Of a stretch of DNA of 42,553 nt, positions 9,969-21,178 are shown in pieces. The DNA is from an uncultured Lachnospiraceae bacterium. GTDB lineage: Bacteria > Bacillota > Clostridia > Lachnospirales > Lachnospiraceae. Numbering within the stretch: the first letter of the stretch is position 1; each line of letters begins with the position of its first letter. The notes under the pieces were generated by a model that saw only the letters and a list, made by a program, of their open reading frames with translations, had not been told where the DNA came from and did no database searches. The position numbers and the translations under genes were made by a program. The DNA is taken from assembly GCA_947630295.1 (NCBI GenBank), contig CANRGZ010000006.1:1-42553 (forward strand), in the 5' to 3' direction.

Positions 9969-11177
9969 ATGGAAGAAAACAAAACGCTGACGCTGGACAA
10001 TGTCTATAAGGCCAATTACGCTTTGAAAGACGTGATCCGGCGGACGGATATCATTTACGCACCCAAGCTGTGCCCCGGCACAGAGCTGTACCTGAAAACC
10101 GAAAACTTACAGATCACCGGTTCATTCAAGGTCAGGGGCGCGTATTATAAGATGCTGCAGCTTTCCGAAGAAGAAAAGAAATGCGGCGTCATTGCCTGCT
10201 CGGCGGGTAATCATGCCCAGGGCGTGGCACTGGCTGCCCAGAAGCTGGGCATGAAGGCAGTCATTTGTCTGCCGGACGGCGCGCCGATTTCCAAAGTCGA
10301 GGCCACAAGAAGCTACGGTGCGGAAATCTGCCTGGTGGAGGGCGTGTATGACGACGCCTATCAGAAAGCGCTGCAGCTGCGGGATGAGAAGGGATATACC
10401 TTTATTCATCCCTTTGACGATCCGGATGTGATCGCCGGACAGGGAACCATTGCCATCGAACTGTCGGAACAGATTCAGGATATGGACGCAGTGGTGGTGC
10501 CCATCGGCGGCGGCGGTCTGATTTCCGGCGTGGCCTATACCATCAAATCCCTGAATCCGAAGGTCAAAGTATACGGCGTGCAGGCATCAGGGGCACCTTC
10601 GATGCTCAATTCCATTCATGACATGCACATTGAAACGCTGGATTCCGTCCGGACGATTGCGGATGGTATCGCGGTGAAAAAGCCGGGCTCCCTGACTTAT
10701 GACATTTGCGCGGAATATGTGGACGACATTGTAACGGTGACCGACGACGAAATCTCGGCGGCTATCTTAGCGCTGATGGAACAGCATAAGCTGGTAACCG
10801 AAGGCGCGGGGGCAGTGGCCGTGGCAGCTGTCATGTTCGGCAAGGTGGAAACCGCGGGCAAAAAAACGGTATGTCTGCTTTCGGGCGGCAATATCGATGT
10901 AACCATTCTGTCCCGTGTCATTAACCGCGGCCTGCTGATGTCCGGCAGAAGCTGTCAGCTGATGATTGAGCTGGTGGACAAACCCGGACAGCTGATGGAT
11001 GTGTCAAGGATTATTGCCGAGCAGGGCGGAAATGTCACCGCCGTGCACCATGAACATACGAACGAAGGCGCGGACATCAACGGCTGTTATCTGCGTCTGA
11101 CGCTGGAAACCAGAAATTTCGAACATATCAGCGCCATTAAAAAAGCGCTGACGGATTTTGGAATCAAAATCATATGA
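9969..11177 (+). CDS. ilvA: Threonine ammonia-lyase with C-terminal ACT domain
   Basis: This 402-aa PLP enzyme deaminates threonine to 2-oxobutyrate, the isoleucine precursor. The PLP lysine lies in ITGSFKVRGAYYKM (about residue 54), the phosphate-binding glycine loop is GGGGLISG (about 180-187), and SAGNHAQGVA is also typical. A single ACT domain occupies about 325-402 (LMIELVDKPGQLMDVSRII). This ~400-aa form with one ACT-like domain occurs in both biosynthetic and catabolic enzymes. The operon context favours biosynthesis. The next gene, ridA, removes the reactive enamine this enzyme releases. Confidence 0.93.
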   Translation: MEENKTLTLDNVYKANYALKDVIRRTDIIYAPKLCPGTELYLKTENLQITGSFKVRGAYYKMLQLSEEEKKCGVIACSAGNHAQGVALAAQKLGMKAVICLPDGAPISKVEATRSYGAEICLVEGVYDDAYQKALQLRDEKGYTFIHPFDDPDVIAGQGTIAIELSEQIQDMDAVVVPIGGGGLISGVAYTIKSLNPKVKVYGVQASGAPSMLNSIHDMHIETLDSVRTIADGIAVKKPGSLTYDICAEYVDDIVTVTDDEISAAILALMEQHKLVTEGAGAVAVAAVMFGKVETAGKKTVCLLSGGNIDVTILSRVINRGLLMSGRSCQLMIELVDKPGQLMDVSRIIAEQGGNVTAVHHEHTNEGADINGCYLRLTLETRNFEHISAIKKALTDFGIKII

Positions 11178-11191
11178 TGTTGGGGGAAAAC

Positions 11192-11572
11192 ATGATCACG
11201 AAAATATCTACACCAAAAGCACCTGCCGCCATCGGACCCTATTCACAGGCCATGAAAACAGGCGGCATGCTGTTTACATCCGGACAGATCGCACTGGATC
11301 CGGAAAGCGGCAATTTAAACGGAGAGGATATCAGGCAGCAGACAAAGCAGGTTATGGAAAATCTGCAGGCCGTGCTGGAAGCCGCAGGCGCTTCCTTTGA
11401 CACGGTGGTAAAGACCACCTGCTTTTTAAGTGATATTTCTGATTTTGCTGCATTTAATGAAGTATACGGCGCTTATATGACTTCCGCGCCGGCCAGAAGC
11501 TGCGTGGCGGTGAAGGATCTGCCGAAGGGCGCGCTGGTGGAAGTGGAAGCGGTGGCAGTCTGTAATGAATAG
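11192..11572 (+). CDS. ridA: RidA family reactive intermediate deaminase
   Basis: This 126-aa protein hydrolyses 2-aminoacrylate and 2-aminocrotonate, the unstable enamine/imine products of PLP dehydratases such as IlvA, and so protects other PLP enzymes. The family pattern is clear: APAAIGPYSQAMKTGGMLF at the N-terminus, SGQIALDP, and APARSCVAVKDLPKGALVE near 98-116 with the substrate-binding arginine. The ATG at 11192, preceded by GGGGGAAAAC, gives the usual N-terminus. An upstream in-frame ATG at 11174 overlaps the end of ilvA and would add an atypical extension. Direct adjacency to ilvA supports the pairing of enzyme and detoxifier. Confidence 0.92.
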   Translation: MITKISTPKAPAAIGPYSQAMKTGGMLFTSGQIALDPESGNLNGEDIRQQTKQVMENLQAVLEAAGASFDTVVKTTCFLSDISDFAAFNEVYGAYMTSAPARSCVAVKDLPKGALVEVEAVAVCNE

Positions 11573-11603
11573 CAGTCTGTAATATATAAAGGAGAGTATT
11601 GGC

Positions 11604-13283
11604 ATGATAAACGCTTCAAAGTATACCAAACAGTTTTATCCCGTGCAGAATCCCACCCGCAGGTGGGCTGCAAAGACCAGTATCGATCATCCGCCGGTAT
11701 GGTGTTCGGTGGATCTTCGGGACGGCAACCAGTCTCTGATCATCCCCATGGGACTGGAAGAAAAGATTGAATTTTTCAAGCTGCTGGTAAAAATCGGATT
11801 CAAGGAGATCGAAATCGGATTTCCCGCGGCTTCCGAGACGGAATACAATTTCCTGCGGACCCTGATCCATGAAGGACTGATTCCGGACGATGTGACGATC
11901 CAGGTGCTGACCCAGGCGCGGGAGCATATCATCCGCAAAACTTTTGAAGCGCTGGAAGGATGCAAAAACGCGATCGTACATCTGTACAATTCCACTTCGG
12001 TGGCGCAGCGCGAACAGGTATTTAAAAAATCCAAAGAAGAAATCATCAAAATCGCTACGGATGGCGCTGAGTTGTTTGACCGGATCGCCTCCGAAAGCGG
12101 AACCAGTTACCGGTATGAGTATTCACCGGAATCCTTTACCGGAACCGAGCCGGAATTTGCACTGGAAATCTGCAACGCGGTGCTGGACGTCTGGAAACCC
12201 ACGCCGGAGCGGAAGGTGATTATCAATCTGCCGGTGACGGTGGAGCTTTCTTCGCCCCATGTTTACGCCGATCAGATCGAGTATATGTGCGATCATCTGA
12301 AATACCGGGATTCCGTGGTGGTATCGCTGCATCCTCACAATGACCGGGGCTGCGCGGTGGCGGATTCCGAACTGGGCCTTTTGGCCGGAGCGGACCGGAT
12401 CGAAGGCACGCTGTTCGGCAACGGAGAACGTACCGGCAACGTGGATATCATTACGCTGGCCATGAATATGTATATGCAGGGCGTGGAACCAAATCTAGAT
12501 TTCACCGACATGCCTTCCATTGTCAATCTGTATGAACGGGTGACGGGGATGCAGGTCAGCGACCGGCAGCCTTACGCCGGAAAACTGGTCTTTGCGGCAT
12601 TTTCCGGTTCCCATCAGGACGCCATTGCCAAGGGCATGCGCTGGCGGGAAGAAAAACACTGCGACACCTGGACCGTACCTTATCTGCCCATTGATCCGAC
12701 AGATGTGGGCCGGGAGTACGAGACCGATGTCATCCGCATCAATTCCCAGTCGGGCAAGGGCGGCATCGGCTATCTGCTGGAGCACAAGTTCGGCTATATC
12801 CTGCCGGTGGCCATGCGGGAAGACGTTGGGTATACGGTCAAAAATGTGTCCGACCACGCCCATGCGGAGCTTTCACCGGAGGAAGTACTGGATGTATTCC
12901 GTGATACGTACGTCAACATCAACAATCATATCCGGCTGATTGATTATCATTTTGTACGGACACCGGCGATCAAGGTTATGCTGACCGTGGAGATCGACGG
13001 AGAAGTCAAAGAGCTGACGGCGGGCGGCAACGGCCGTCTGGATGCGGTCAGCAATGCGGTGAAGCGGCAGCTGGGCATCGGATTTTCCGATCTGACTTAC
13101 GAGGAACATGCGCTGAACAAAGGATCTTCTTCCCAGGCCATTACCTACGTCAGCATTACGCTGTCAAACGGCCGGAAAGTCTGGGGCGCAGGCATCCACG
13201 ACGACATCATTGCATCGTCCATCAACGCGCTGTTTTCCGCAATAAATCGAGGTATTGAGGAGGAAGGCTTATGCGAAGCATAA
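11604..13283 (+). CDS. leuA: 2-isopropylmalate synthase (long LeuA type)
   Basis: This 559-aa enzyme condenses acetyl-CoA with 2-oxoisovalerate, the first committed step to leucine. The divalent metal and catalytic region appears as WCSVDLRDGNQSL (about 33-45) and SLHPHNDRG (about 243-251), with GNGERTGNVD following. The C-terminal regulatory domain (about 430-559) should bind leucine for feedback inhibition. The N-terminal sequence and length resemble the long LeuA type known from Actinobacteria and some Clostridia rather than the ~510-aa E. coli type. The last ~8 residues (EEGLCEA) and the stop codon lie inside repeat copy 2, so the native C-terminus has been replaced or extended by that element. 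Confidence 0.94.
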   Translation: MINASKYTKQFYPVQNPTRRWAAKTSIDHPPVWCSVDLRDGNQSLIIPMGLEEKIEFFKLLVKIGFKEIEIGFPAASETEYNFLRTLIHEGLIPDDVTIQVLTQAREHIIRKTFEALEGCKNAIVHLYNSTSVAQREQVFKKSKEEIIKIATDGAELFDRIASESGTSYRYEYSPESFTGTEPEFALEICNAVLDVWKPTPERKVIINLPVTVELSSPHVYADQIEYMCDHLKYRDSVVVSLHPHNDRGCAVADSELGLLAGADRIEGTLFGNGERTGNVDIITLAMNMYMQGVEPNLDFTDMPSIVNLYERVTGMQVSDRQPYAGKLVFAAFSGSHQDAIAKGMRWREEKHCDTWTVPYLPIDPTDVGREYETDVIRINSQSGKGGIGYLLEHKFGYILPVAMREDVGYTVKNVSDHAHAELSPEEVLDVFRDTYVNINNHIRLIDYHFVRTPAIKVMLTVEIDGEVKELTAGGNGRLDAVSNAVKRQLGIGFSDLTYEEHALNKGSSSQAITYVSITLSNGRKVWGAGIHDDIIASSINALFSAINRGIEEEGLCEA

Positions 13284-13341
13284 CCAGGAATGCCTTCCGA
13301 CGATTTGGCAGGGGCGCTTTTCAAGCGCGCGTGCCGTTACC
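13259..13341 (+). repeat. Dispersed structured repeat, copy 2 (leuA-leuC junction)
   Basis: This 83-bp copy has the same boundaries as copy 1 and differs from it at scattered positions. It encodes the end of leuA in one frame. In another frame, from ATG 13271, it opens a 34-codon ORF reaching 13375 that resembles the one in copy 1. The hairpin arms GCGCTT/AAGCGC are intact around a changed loop (TTC instead of CCC). Confidence 0.85.
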
Positions 13342-13350
13342 GAATAAAAA

Positions 13351-13373
13351 GGAGGAAGGCTTATGCGAAGCAT
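13351..13373 (+). repeat. Partial repeat copy that provides the leuC ribosome binding site and start
   Basis: These 23 bp repeat exactly the first 23 bp of copy 2 (13259-13281), from GGAGGAAGG through the ATG to GAAGCAT. GGAGG at 13351-13355 is seven bases from the ATG at 13363, which is read as the start of leuC. The two 23-bp segments flank the rest of copy 2 as direct repeats, 92 bp apart. Confidence 0.85.
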
Positions 13374-14625
13374 GACAATGACGCAGAAAATACTGGCGGC
13401 CCATGCCGGGCTGGCCTCTGTGGAGGCCGGACAGCTCATCAGCGCGCAGCTGGATATTGTGCTGGGCAATGACATTACGACGCCGGTGGCAGTCAATGAA
13501 TTTGAAAAAGCAGGATTTGATCAGGTATTTGACCCGGACCGGGTGGCGATTGTGCTGGATCATTTCGTGCCGAATAAGGATATCAAAGCGGCGGAGCAGT
13601 CCAAACAGTGCCGGACTTTCGCCTGCTCCCACTGTATCAGTCATTTTTATGACGTAGGGAAAATGGGCATCGAACATGCGCTGCTGCCGGAGCAGGGCGT
13701 TGTTACCGCCGGCGACTGTATTATCGGCGCAGACAGCCACACCTGTACATATGGGGCGCTGGGCGCATTTTCCACCGGCGTGGGCAGCACCGATATGGCA
13801 GCGGGCATGGCCACCGGAAAAGCATGGTTTAAGGTGCCTTCCGCCATCCGTTTCCGTCTGCGCGGAAAGCTGCCGGCCAACTGCAGCGGCAAAGACGTGA
13901 TCCTGACCATTATCGGAAAGATCGGCGTAGACGGCGCATTGTATAAGAGCATGGAATTTACCGGAGAAGGCGTCAGCTCCTTAAGCATGGACGACCGGCT
14001 CTGTATCTGCAATATGGCCATTGAGGCGGGCGCCAAGAACGGCATTTTCCCTGTGGACGACGTCACAAAAGCCTATCTGCAGGGCCGCAGCGAGCGTGAA
14101 CCTGTGATTTATGCAGCAGACGAAGACGCGGAATATGAACAGACCATCGATATTGATTTGTCAGCCATCGTTCCCACCGTCAGCTGTCCCCACCTGCCGG
14201 AAAATACCCGGGCGGCGGCGGAACTGTCCGACGTCCGCATCGATCAGGTGGTGATCGGCAGCTGCACCAACGGACGAATGGAAGATATGGAAACGGCATA
14301 CCGCATTCTGAAGGGCAAAAAAGTCGCGGAGGGCGTGCGCTGTATCATCATTCCCGCAACGATGCAGATTTTGAAAGAATGCATCGAACGCGGCTATGTC
14401 AGTGCCTTTATTGACGCGGGCGCAGTAGTTTCCACACCGACCTGCGGGCCCTGCCTGGGCGGATACATGGGCATTCTGGCAGCAGGCGAACGCTGCATCG
14501 CCACCACCAACCGGAATTTTGTCGGCAGAATGGGGCATGTGGACAGCGAGGTATATCTGGCAAGCCCCGCAACGGCGGCGGCCAGCGCCATTACCGGTTA
14601 TATTACAGATCCGAAGGAGGCCTGA
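13363..14625 (+). CDS. leuC: 3-isopropylmalate dehydratase, large subunit
   Basis: This 420-aa aconitase-family subunit isomerises 2- to 3-isopropylmalate with LeuD. The [4Fe-4S] ligands are expected in the first-domain cysteine (FACSHC region) and in IGSCTNGR (about 297-304) and [10 protein letters not shown] (about 357-366). [20 protein letters not shown] is also diagnostic. The start at 13363 (MRSMTMTQK) uses the ribosome binding site inside the partial repeat; in-frame ATGs at 13372 and 13378 probably mark the ancestral N-terminus but have poorer spacing. It is the standard short, prokaryotic two-subunit form, with leuD 2 bp downstream. Confidence 0.93.
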   Translation: MRSMTMTQKILAAHAGLASVEAGQLISAQLDIVLGNDITTPVAVNEFEKAGFDQVFDPDRVAIVLDHFVPNKDIKAAEQSKQCRTFACSHCISHFYDVGKMGIEHALLPEQGVVTAGDCIIGADSHTCTYGALGAFSTGVGSTDMAAGMATGKAWFKVPSAIRFRLRGKLPANCSGKDVILTIIGKIGVDGALYKSMEFTGEGVSSLSMDDRLCICNMAIEAGAKNGIFPVDDVTKAYLQGRSEREPVIYAADEDAEYEQTIDIDLSAIVPTVSCPHLPENTRAAAELSDVRIDQVVIGSCTNGRMEDMETAYRILKGKKVAEGVRCIIIPATMQILKECIERGYVSAFIDAGAVVSTPTCGPCLGGYMGILAAGERCIATTNRNFVGRMGHVDSEVYLASPATAAASAITGYITDPKEA

Positions 14626-14627
14626 AC

Positions 14628-15116
14628 ATGAATACCGAAGGAAAGGTTTTTAAATATCCGGACAACGTGGATACGGACGTCATCATTCCGGCCCGTTATC
14701 TGAACACGCCGAAGGCGGAAGAACTGGCACAGCACTGCATGGAGGATATCGACGCCTCCTTTGTAAAACAGGTGCAGCCCGGAGACATCATGGTGGCAGG
14801 CTGGAATTTCGGCTGCGGCTCTTCCAGGGAGCATGCGCCCCTGGTCATCAAAACCTGCGGTACCGGCTGCGTCATCGCAAAGAGCTTTGCCCGGATCTTT
14901 TACCGCAACGCCATCAATATTGGCCTTCCGATTCTGGAATGCCCGGAAGCCGCGGAGGAAATCGCGGCAGGGGATTCGGTACAGGTGGATTTTGACAGCG
15001 GCACCATCACCGATCTGACCAGCGGAAAATCCTGGCACGCGCAGCCGTTCCCGCCGTTTATTCAGAATATTATCGCCAGCGGCGGACTGCTGGCTTCGCT
15101 GAAGAAGGAGGCGTAA
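14628..15116 (+). CDS. leuD: 3-isopropylmalate dehydratase, small subunit
   Basis: This 162-aa partner of LeuC forms the swivel domain of the isomerase. The substrate-specificity and active-site loop [12 protein letters not shown] is at about 61-72, and [14 protein letters not shown] near the N-terminus is typical of the short LeuD. It starts 2 bp after leuC, behind GAAGGAGG within the end of leuC, so it is probably translationally coupled. Confidence 0.94.
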   Translation: MNTEGKVFKYPDNVDTDVIIPARYLNTPKAEELAQHCMEDIDASFVKQVQPGDIMVAGWNFGCGSSREHAPLVIKTCGTGCVIAKSFARIFYRNAINIGLPILECPEAAEEIAAGDSVQVDFDSGTITDLTSGKSWHAQPFPPFIQNIIASGGLLASLKKEA

Positions 15117-15121
15117 ACCCT

Positions 15122-16192
15122 ATGCAGAAAAAAATCACGGTGCTTTCCGGCGACGGCATCGGCCCGGAGATCATTGCCGAGGCCATCAAAGTTTTAAACC
15201 GGATCGCGGATAAATACGGACATACCTTTGATTATACCTACGTGGATATCGGCGGCTGCGCTATTGATAAATACGGCGTGCCCATTACCGAAGAAGGCAT
15301 GGCCTGCTGCAAGGCTTCCGACAGTGTGCTTCTGGGGGCGGTAGGCGGTCCGAAATGGGATACGGTACCGGCACAGATCCGTCCGGAAAAAGCCCTGCTG
15401 GCGGTTCGGAAAGAACTGAATCTGTTTGCAAACTTACGGCCCACCAGGCTGTTTTCCCAGCTGGCAGACGCCTCGCCCTTAAAAAAGGAAGTCGTGGGCG
15501 GCGGCATTGACCTGCTGATTGTCCGGGAGCTGACCGGCGGCGTGTATTTCGGAGAGAAGAAAACCGAAGAAGTGAACGGCGAGCAGGTGGCCACGGATCT
15601 GATGCCCTATGCGGAGCATGAGATCGAACGGATCGGAAGGGTGGCCTTTGAGACAGCCATGAAGCGTGGGAAAAAGCTGGCTTCCGTGGACAAGGCCAAC
15701 GTACTGGAAACCTCCCGTCTCTGGAGAAAGACTATGCACCGGCTGTCCGAAGAATATCCGGAGGTGGAATACAGCGATATTCTGGTGGACAACACGGCCA
15801 TGCAGCTGATCAAGAATCCTACCCAGTTTGACGTGCTGGTGACGGAAAATATGTTCGGCGACATTCTTTCCGACGAGGCTTCCATGCTGACCGGTTCCAT
15901 CGGCATGATGCCGTCGGCGTCATTGTCTTCCGGAACCTTGGGTATGTATGAGCCGATCCACGGTTCGGCGCCGGATATCGCGGGACAGGATATTGCAAAT
16001 CCCCTGGGAACCATTCTTTCCGCGGCGATGATGCTGCGGTATTCCTTCGATCTTGCGAAGGAGGCGGACGCCATTGAGCGGGCGGTGGATCAGGTGCTGG
16101 ATGAGGGCTATCGGACCACGGACATTATGCAGGAGGGATGCCGGAAGGTTTCCTGCAGCGAAATGGGGACGCTGGTGGCGGAGAAATTATAA
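15122..16192 (+). CDS. leuB: 3-isopropylmalate dehydrogenase
   Basis: This 356-aa NAD-dependent oxidative decarboxylase makes 2-oxoisocaproate, the leucine precursor. Motifs include [11 protein letters not shown] (about 8-18), [13 protein letters not shown] (about 135-147), a [19 protein letters not shown] region near 248-266 and [12 protein letters not shown] near 279-290. It is the last gene of the ilv-leu operon, 5 bp after leuD, and is followed by a terminator. Confidence 0.95.
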   Translation: MQKKITVLSGDGIGPEIIAEAIKVLNRIADKYGHTFDYTYVDIGGCAIDKYGVPITEEGMACCKASDSVLLGAVGGPKWDTVPAQIRPEKALLAVRKELNLFANLRPTRLFSQLADASPLKKEVVGGGIDLLIVRELTGGVYFGEKKTEEVNGEQVATDLMPYAEHEIERIGRVAFETAMKRGKKLASVDKANVLETSRLWRKTMHRLSEEYPEVEYSDILVDNTAMQLIKNPTQFDVLVTENMFGDILSDEASMLTGSIGMMPSASLSSGTLGMYEPIHGSAPDIAGQDIANPLGTILSAAMMLRYSFDLAKEADAIERAVDQVLDEGYRTTDIMQEGCRKVSCSEMGTLVAEKL

Positions 16193-16205
16193 TGAACTGA
16201 AAATG

Positions 16206-16238
16206 AAAAAGCAGGAGCATACGGCCCCTGCTTTTTTT
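16206..16238 (+). terminator. Terminator of the ilv-leu operon
   Basis: AAAAAGCAGG (16206-16215) pairs with CCTGCTTTTT starting at 16227, across an ~11-base loop, with a run of seven T. It lies 14 bp after the leuB stop. Confidence 0.85.
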
Positions 16239-16272
16239 CAGAAGGCGAAGAAAGAAAATTATCCTAAAAAAA

Positions 16273-16314
16273 TTAGCACTCACCTATTGACAATGCTAAT
16301 AAATGTGCTATTAT
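16273..16314 (+). promoter_or_regulatory. groESL promoter with an imperfect CIRCE (HrcA) operator
   Basis: TTAGCACTC (16273-16281), nine bases, then CAATGCTAA (16291-16299) matches the CIRCE inverted repeat except for two bases at the start of the right arm. A TTGACA -35 box (16287-16292) overlaps the operator, and TATTAT (16309-16314) is 16 bp downstream. HrcA bound here would block the promoter until heat shock. The hrcA gene is not in the window. Confidence 0.85.
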
Positions 16315-16353
16315 AACTGTAACAATCGTGCAGGAACAAATTATCCTGCATGA

Positions 16354-18309
<1,956 letters not shown>

Positions 18310-18381
18310 TGCTGCCGGGGTCGAAAAGCAGGAAGCACGGAACCATCCGCAGGCATCAATATAATGTTGAAAAAACAGATC

Positions 18382-18415
18382 AAAGGGTATGGTTTGAAAA
18401 AACCGTACCCTTTTT
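18382..18415 (+). terminator. groESL terminator
   Basis: AAAGGGTATGGTTT (18382-18395) pairs with AACCGTACCCTTT (from 18401) across a short A-rich loop, ending in five T. It lies about 70 bp after the groEL stop. Confidence 0.88.
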
Positions 18416-18453
18416 GCATTCGTAAAAAGCCGGCTCGGACAGGATATTTTTTC

Positions 18454-18482
18454 TTTACAGTATGGGTGAAATATGGTAAAAT
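18454..18482 (+). promoter_or_regulatory. Promoter of the permease gene
   Basis: TTTACA (18454-18459) and TAAAAT (18477-18482) with a 17-bp spacer lie just ahead of the attenuator-like leader. Confidence 0.7.
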
Positions 18483-18489
18483 GTGTCCA

Positions 18490-18589
18490 ATTGAGGGTTC
18501 CTTTAAGTTCGGCACAAAGTGGCCGGCAAGGTACGGATGGATATGGATTGATACGATGACGCTGTGCCTTGCTGCACAGTGTCTTTTTT
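18490..18589 (+). promoter_or_regulatory. Putative pyrimidine (PyrR-like) attenuator in the permease leader
   Basis: A terminator forms from GACGCTGTGC (18558-18567) with GCACAGTGTC (18574-18583) plus six T. Upstream, CCTT (18500-18503) and AAGG (18528-18531) enclose an inner CGGCAC/GTGGCCG hairpin. CCTTTAAG...AAGG resembles the PyrR-binding anti-antiterminator of uracil transport leaders, but its loop is not an exact match. GGCACA (18511-18516) could instead pair with TGTGCC (18563-18568) and disrupt the terminator. The permease downstream is a plausible target. The effector is inferred. Confidence 0.5.
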
Positions 18590-18617
18590 CATCATAGTAA
18601 TGAGGAGGGAATAAAAA

Positions 18618-20003
18618 ATGAAAATGATCTACGATGTGGAAGACAGACCGAAGCCCGGTCAGATTCTGGTTTTCGCAATCCAGCAGCTGTTGGCGATCAT
18701 GGCAGCCACCATTGCGGTGCCGATTATCACCAACGGAAGCGCGGGTCTGAAAGGCGACGACGCCATGAGCATTGCGGCGGCACTGTTCGGCGCAGGTGTG
18801 GGAACACTGGTATACGTATTGTTTACAAAGGCGAAAAGTCCGGTGTTTTTAGGTTCTTCCTTCGCTTTTCTGGGATCCATGGCGGCAGCGTTTGCCGGTG
18901 CGGTATCGGCCCAGGCAGGGTATGCAGGACTGATCATCGGTGCGATTTTTGCCGGTCTGGTCTATGTAGTCATTGCATTGATCGTTAAATATGCCGGTGT
19001 GGCATGGATCAATAAACTGATGCCCGCCGTGGTCATCGGACCTACGGTAGCCATCATCGGCCTTTCTCTGGCGGGCAGCGCCATTGGCGATCTGCAGACG
19101 CCGGATATCGAAGGCGGGTCTCCTCTGATTGCGGTTTTCTGCGGCCTGGTCACACTGGTTGTGGTTACCATCTGCTCCACCTACGGCAAAAAAATGGTAA
19201 AACTGATTCCGTTCATTATCGGTATTCTGGCAGGCTATGCACTGGCAGCGATACTGACGGGTATCGGTTATGCGGCAGGCGTCGATGCGCTGAAGATCAT
19301 TGATTTCAGCCCGATTACCGCGCTGTTTGACGGCGGCGTGACTGCAGGTACCTTCATTGCCGCGCCGAGTTTCACCTTTGTCAAGGCAGTCAAAGGCGTT
19401 GCGGATATCGACGCTTCCTATATCGGAACGGTGGCGGTTGCGTATATTCCGGTGGCATTCGTGGTATTTGCGGAGCACATTGCGGATCATAAAAATATTT
19501 CCTATATTATTGAGCGGGACCTGCTGGATCAGCCGGGCCTGCACAGAACTTTGCTTGGCGACGGCGTCGGCTCCATCGTGGGTGCGGCCTTCGGCGGATG
19601 TCCCAATACTACATATGGAGAATCGGTGGCCTGTGTGGCGATCACAAGAAATGCTTCCGTTGTGACGATTATTGCCACGGCTTGCCTTGCCATTGTGGTT
19701 TCCTTCCTTTCTCCGGTGATTGCCTTCTTAAATTCCATTCCTTCCTGTGTCATGGGCGGCGTATGTATGGCTCTGTACGGATTTATTGCAGTCAGCGGTC
19801 TGAAAATGGTACAGAAGGTGGATCTGAATGAAGACAGGAATCTCTTTGTCGTCAGTGCGATTCTGATCGCCGGTATCGGCGGCCTGACGCTGACCTTCGG
19901 CAAGGTTACGCTGACAGCGGTGGCCACGGCGCTGATTCTGGGCATTATTGTCAACCTGATCTTAGGCCCTTCGGACAAAAAGAAGGCAGACGCGGAAAAA
20001 TAG
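18618..20003 (+). CDS. Uracil/xanthine permease (NCS2, UraA-like)
   Basis: This 461-aa inner-membrane protein has many hydrophobic helices and should import uracil or a related nucleobase with protons. Family segments include PGQILVFAIQQLLAIMAAT at the N-terminus, AFLGSMAA..., FVVFAEHIADHKNIS (about 280-294) with the conserved acidic residue of TM8, and GGCPNTTYGES (about 329-339) of TM10. The length fits NCS2 permeases. Uracil is preferred over xanthine because of the UraA-like TM10 motif and the pyrimidine-type leader, but sequence alone does not prove substrate. It is a single-gene unit between its own promoter and terminator. Confidence 0.88.
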   Translation: MKMIYDVEDRPKPGQILVFAIQQLLAIMAATIAVPIITNGSAGLKGDDAMSIAAALFGAGVGTLVYVLFTKAKSPVFLGSSFAFLGSMAAAFAGAVSAQAGYAGLIIGAIFAGLVYVVIALIVKYAGVAWINKLMPAVVIGPTVAIIGLSLAGSAIGDLQTPDIEGGSPLIAVFCGLVTLVVVTICSTYGKKMVKLIPFIIGILAGYALAAILTGIGYAAGVDALKIIDFSPITALFDGGVTAGTFIAAPSFTFVKAVKGVADIDASYIGTVAVAYIPVAFVVFAEHIADHKNISYIIERDLLDQPGLHRTLLGDGVGSIVGAAFGGCPNTTYGESVACVAITRNASVVTIIATACLAIVVSFLSPVIAFLNSIPSCVMGGVCMALYGFIAVSGLKMVQKVDLNEDRNLFVVSAILIAGIGGLTLTFGKVTLTAVATALILGIIVNLILGPSDKKKADAEK

Positions 20004-20033
20004 TCTGCAGAACAACAACACAAATGCACACAA

Positions 20034-20065
20034 AGACAGCCGGAAAGATGCCGGCTGTCTTTTTT
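20034..20065 (+). terminator. Terminator of the permease gene
   Basis: AGACAGCCGG (20034-20043) pairs with CCGGCTGTCT (20051-20060), a 10-bp perfect stem followed by T residues. Confidence 0.9.
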
Positions 20066-20088
20066 CTGTATGAAAAAAAGTAAAATGA

Positions 20089-20126
20089 AAAATTCTCTTG
20101 AATATAGATTGTATAGAGAGAATTTT
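20089..20126 (+). promoter_or_regulatory. 10-bp inverted repeat upstream of dgt (possible operator)
   Basis: AAAATTCTCT (20089-20098) and AGAGAATTTT (20117-20126) are exact inverted repeats with an 18-bp spacer, 20 bp before the dgt start. They could be an operator or a leader hairpin. No binding protein is indicated. Confidence 0.35.
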
Positions 20127-20145
20127 GGCGAGAAAGGAGCCTTTT

Positions 20146-21153
20146 ATGCTGATCAGAGAAATGATTGAACAGCGGGAACATGAGATTCTGTCTCCCTATG
20201 CGGCATTTTCGGACTGCTCCGCAGGAAGGGATCGAAAAGAACCTCCCTGTGATATCCGTCCGGTGTATCAGAGAGACCGGGATCGGATTCTGCACAGCAA
20301 ATCATTTCGCCGACTGAAACAGAAAACACAGGTGTTCTTAAACGCCAGCGGAGACCATTACCGGACCCGGATGACCCATACGCTGGAGGTATCCCAGACG
20401 GCACGGACCATTGCAAAGGCCCTGCGGCTGAATGAAGATCTGACGGAGGCCATAGCGCTGGGGCATGATCTGGGACATACGCCCTTCGGGCACAGCGGAG
20501 AAGCGGTGCTCCGGGAAATTTCCGGCTTCGGGTTTTCCCATCACCAGCAGAGCCTGCGCATTGTGGAAGTCCTTGAAAATGAAGGCAAAGGACTCAATCT
20601 GACAAAGGAAGTCCGGGACGGCATTTTAAATCATCAGATCAGCGGAAATCCCGCCACGCTGGAAGGACAGGTGGTGCGGCTTTCGGATAAAATCGCCTAT
20701 GTCAATCACGATATAGACGACGCCATTCGGGCGAAGGTGCTGAAAGAATCAGATATTCCGGCACAGTTTACCCGGGTGCTGGGGAACAGTCAGCGGGAAC
20801 GGCTGGATCACCTGATCCACGATATCGTATCCAACAGCATGGACAAGCCCCGGATCTGTCTTTCCAAAGACAAGGAGGAAGCGCTGCTGGGGCTGCGGAA
20901 ATATATGTTTGAATATGTTTACCGGAATCCGGAGGCGAAAAAAGAGGAACAGAAAGCGCAGAATCTCCTGCGCAGGCTGGTGGAATATTATATGGAGCAT
21001 CCGGATGAGATACCGGAATGGAACCGCGCTCTTGCAGCAGCACGGGGAGAAACCCATGAACGGGCTGTGATCGATTATGTATCGGGTATGACGGATTCCT
21101 ATGCGATCACAAAATTTACGGAGCTGTTCGTTCCGTGCCCATGGAGTGTCTGA
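20146..21153 (+). CDS. dgt: Deoxyguanosinetriphosphate triphosphohydrolase-like protein (HD domain)
   Basis: This 335-aa protein cleaves dNTPs, classically dGTP, to deoxynucleoside and triphosphate. The HD metal site is visible in RTRMTHTLEVSQ (about 68-79) and ALGHDLGHTPFGHSGE (about 104-119), with the final ligand in KIAYVNHDIDD (about 183-193). RPVYQRDRDRILHSKSFRRL near 40-59 is typical of the shorter dGTPase-like family. The ATG at 20146 follows AAAGGAGCC; an in-frame upstream ATG at 20098 lacks a ribosome binding site. It precedes dnaG as in many Clostridia. Nucleotide preference is not determinable here. Confidence 0.9.
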   Translation: MLIREMIEQREHEILSPYAAFSDCSAGRDRKEPPCDIRPVYQRDRDRILHSKSFRRLKQKTQVFLNASGDHYRTRMTHTLEVSQTARTIAKALRLNEDLTEAIALGHDLGHTPFGHSGEAVLREISGFGFSHHQQSLRIVEVLENEGKGLNLTKEVRDGILNHQISGNPATLEGQVVRLSDKIAYVNHDIDDAIRAKVLKESDIPAQFTRVLGNSQRERLDHLIHDIVSNSMDKPRICLSKDKEEALLGLRKYMFEYVYRNPEAKKEEQKAQNLLRRLVEYYMEHPDEIPEWNRALAAARGETHERAVIDYVSGMTDSYAITKFTELFVPCPWSV

Positions 21154-21178
21154 GGATTTTGTAAAAAAGAGGTAGCTT

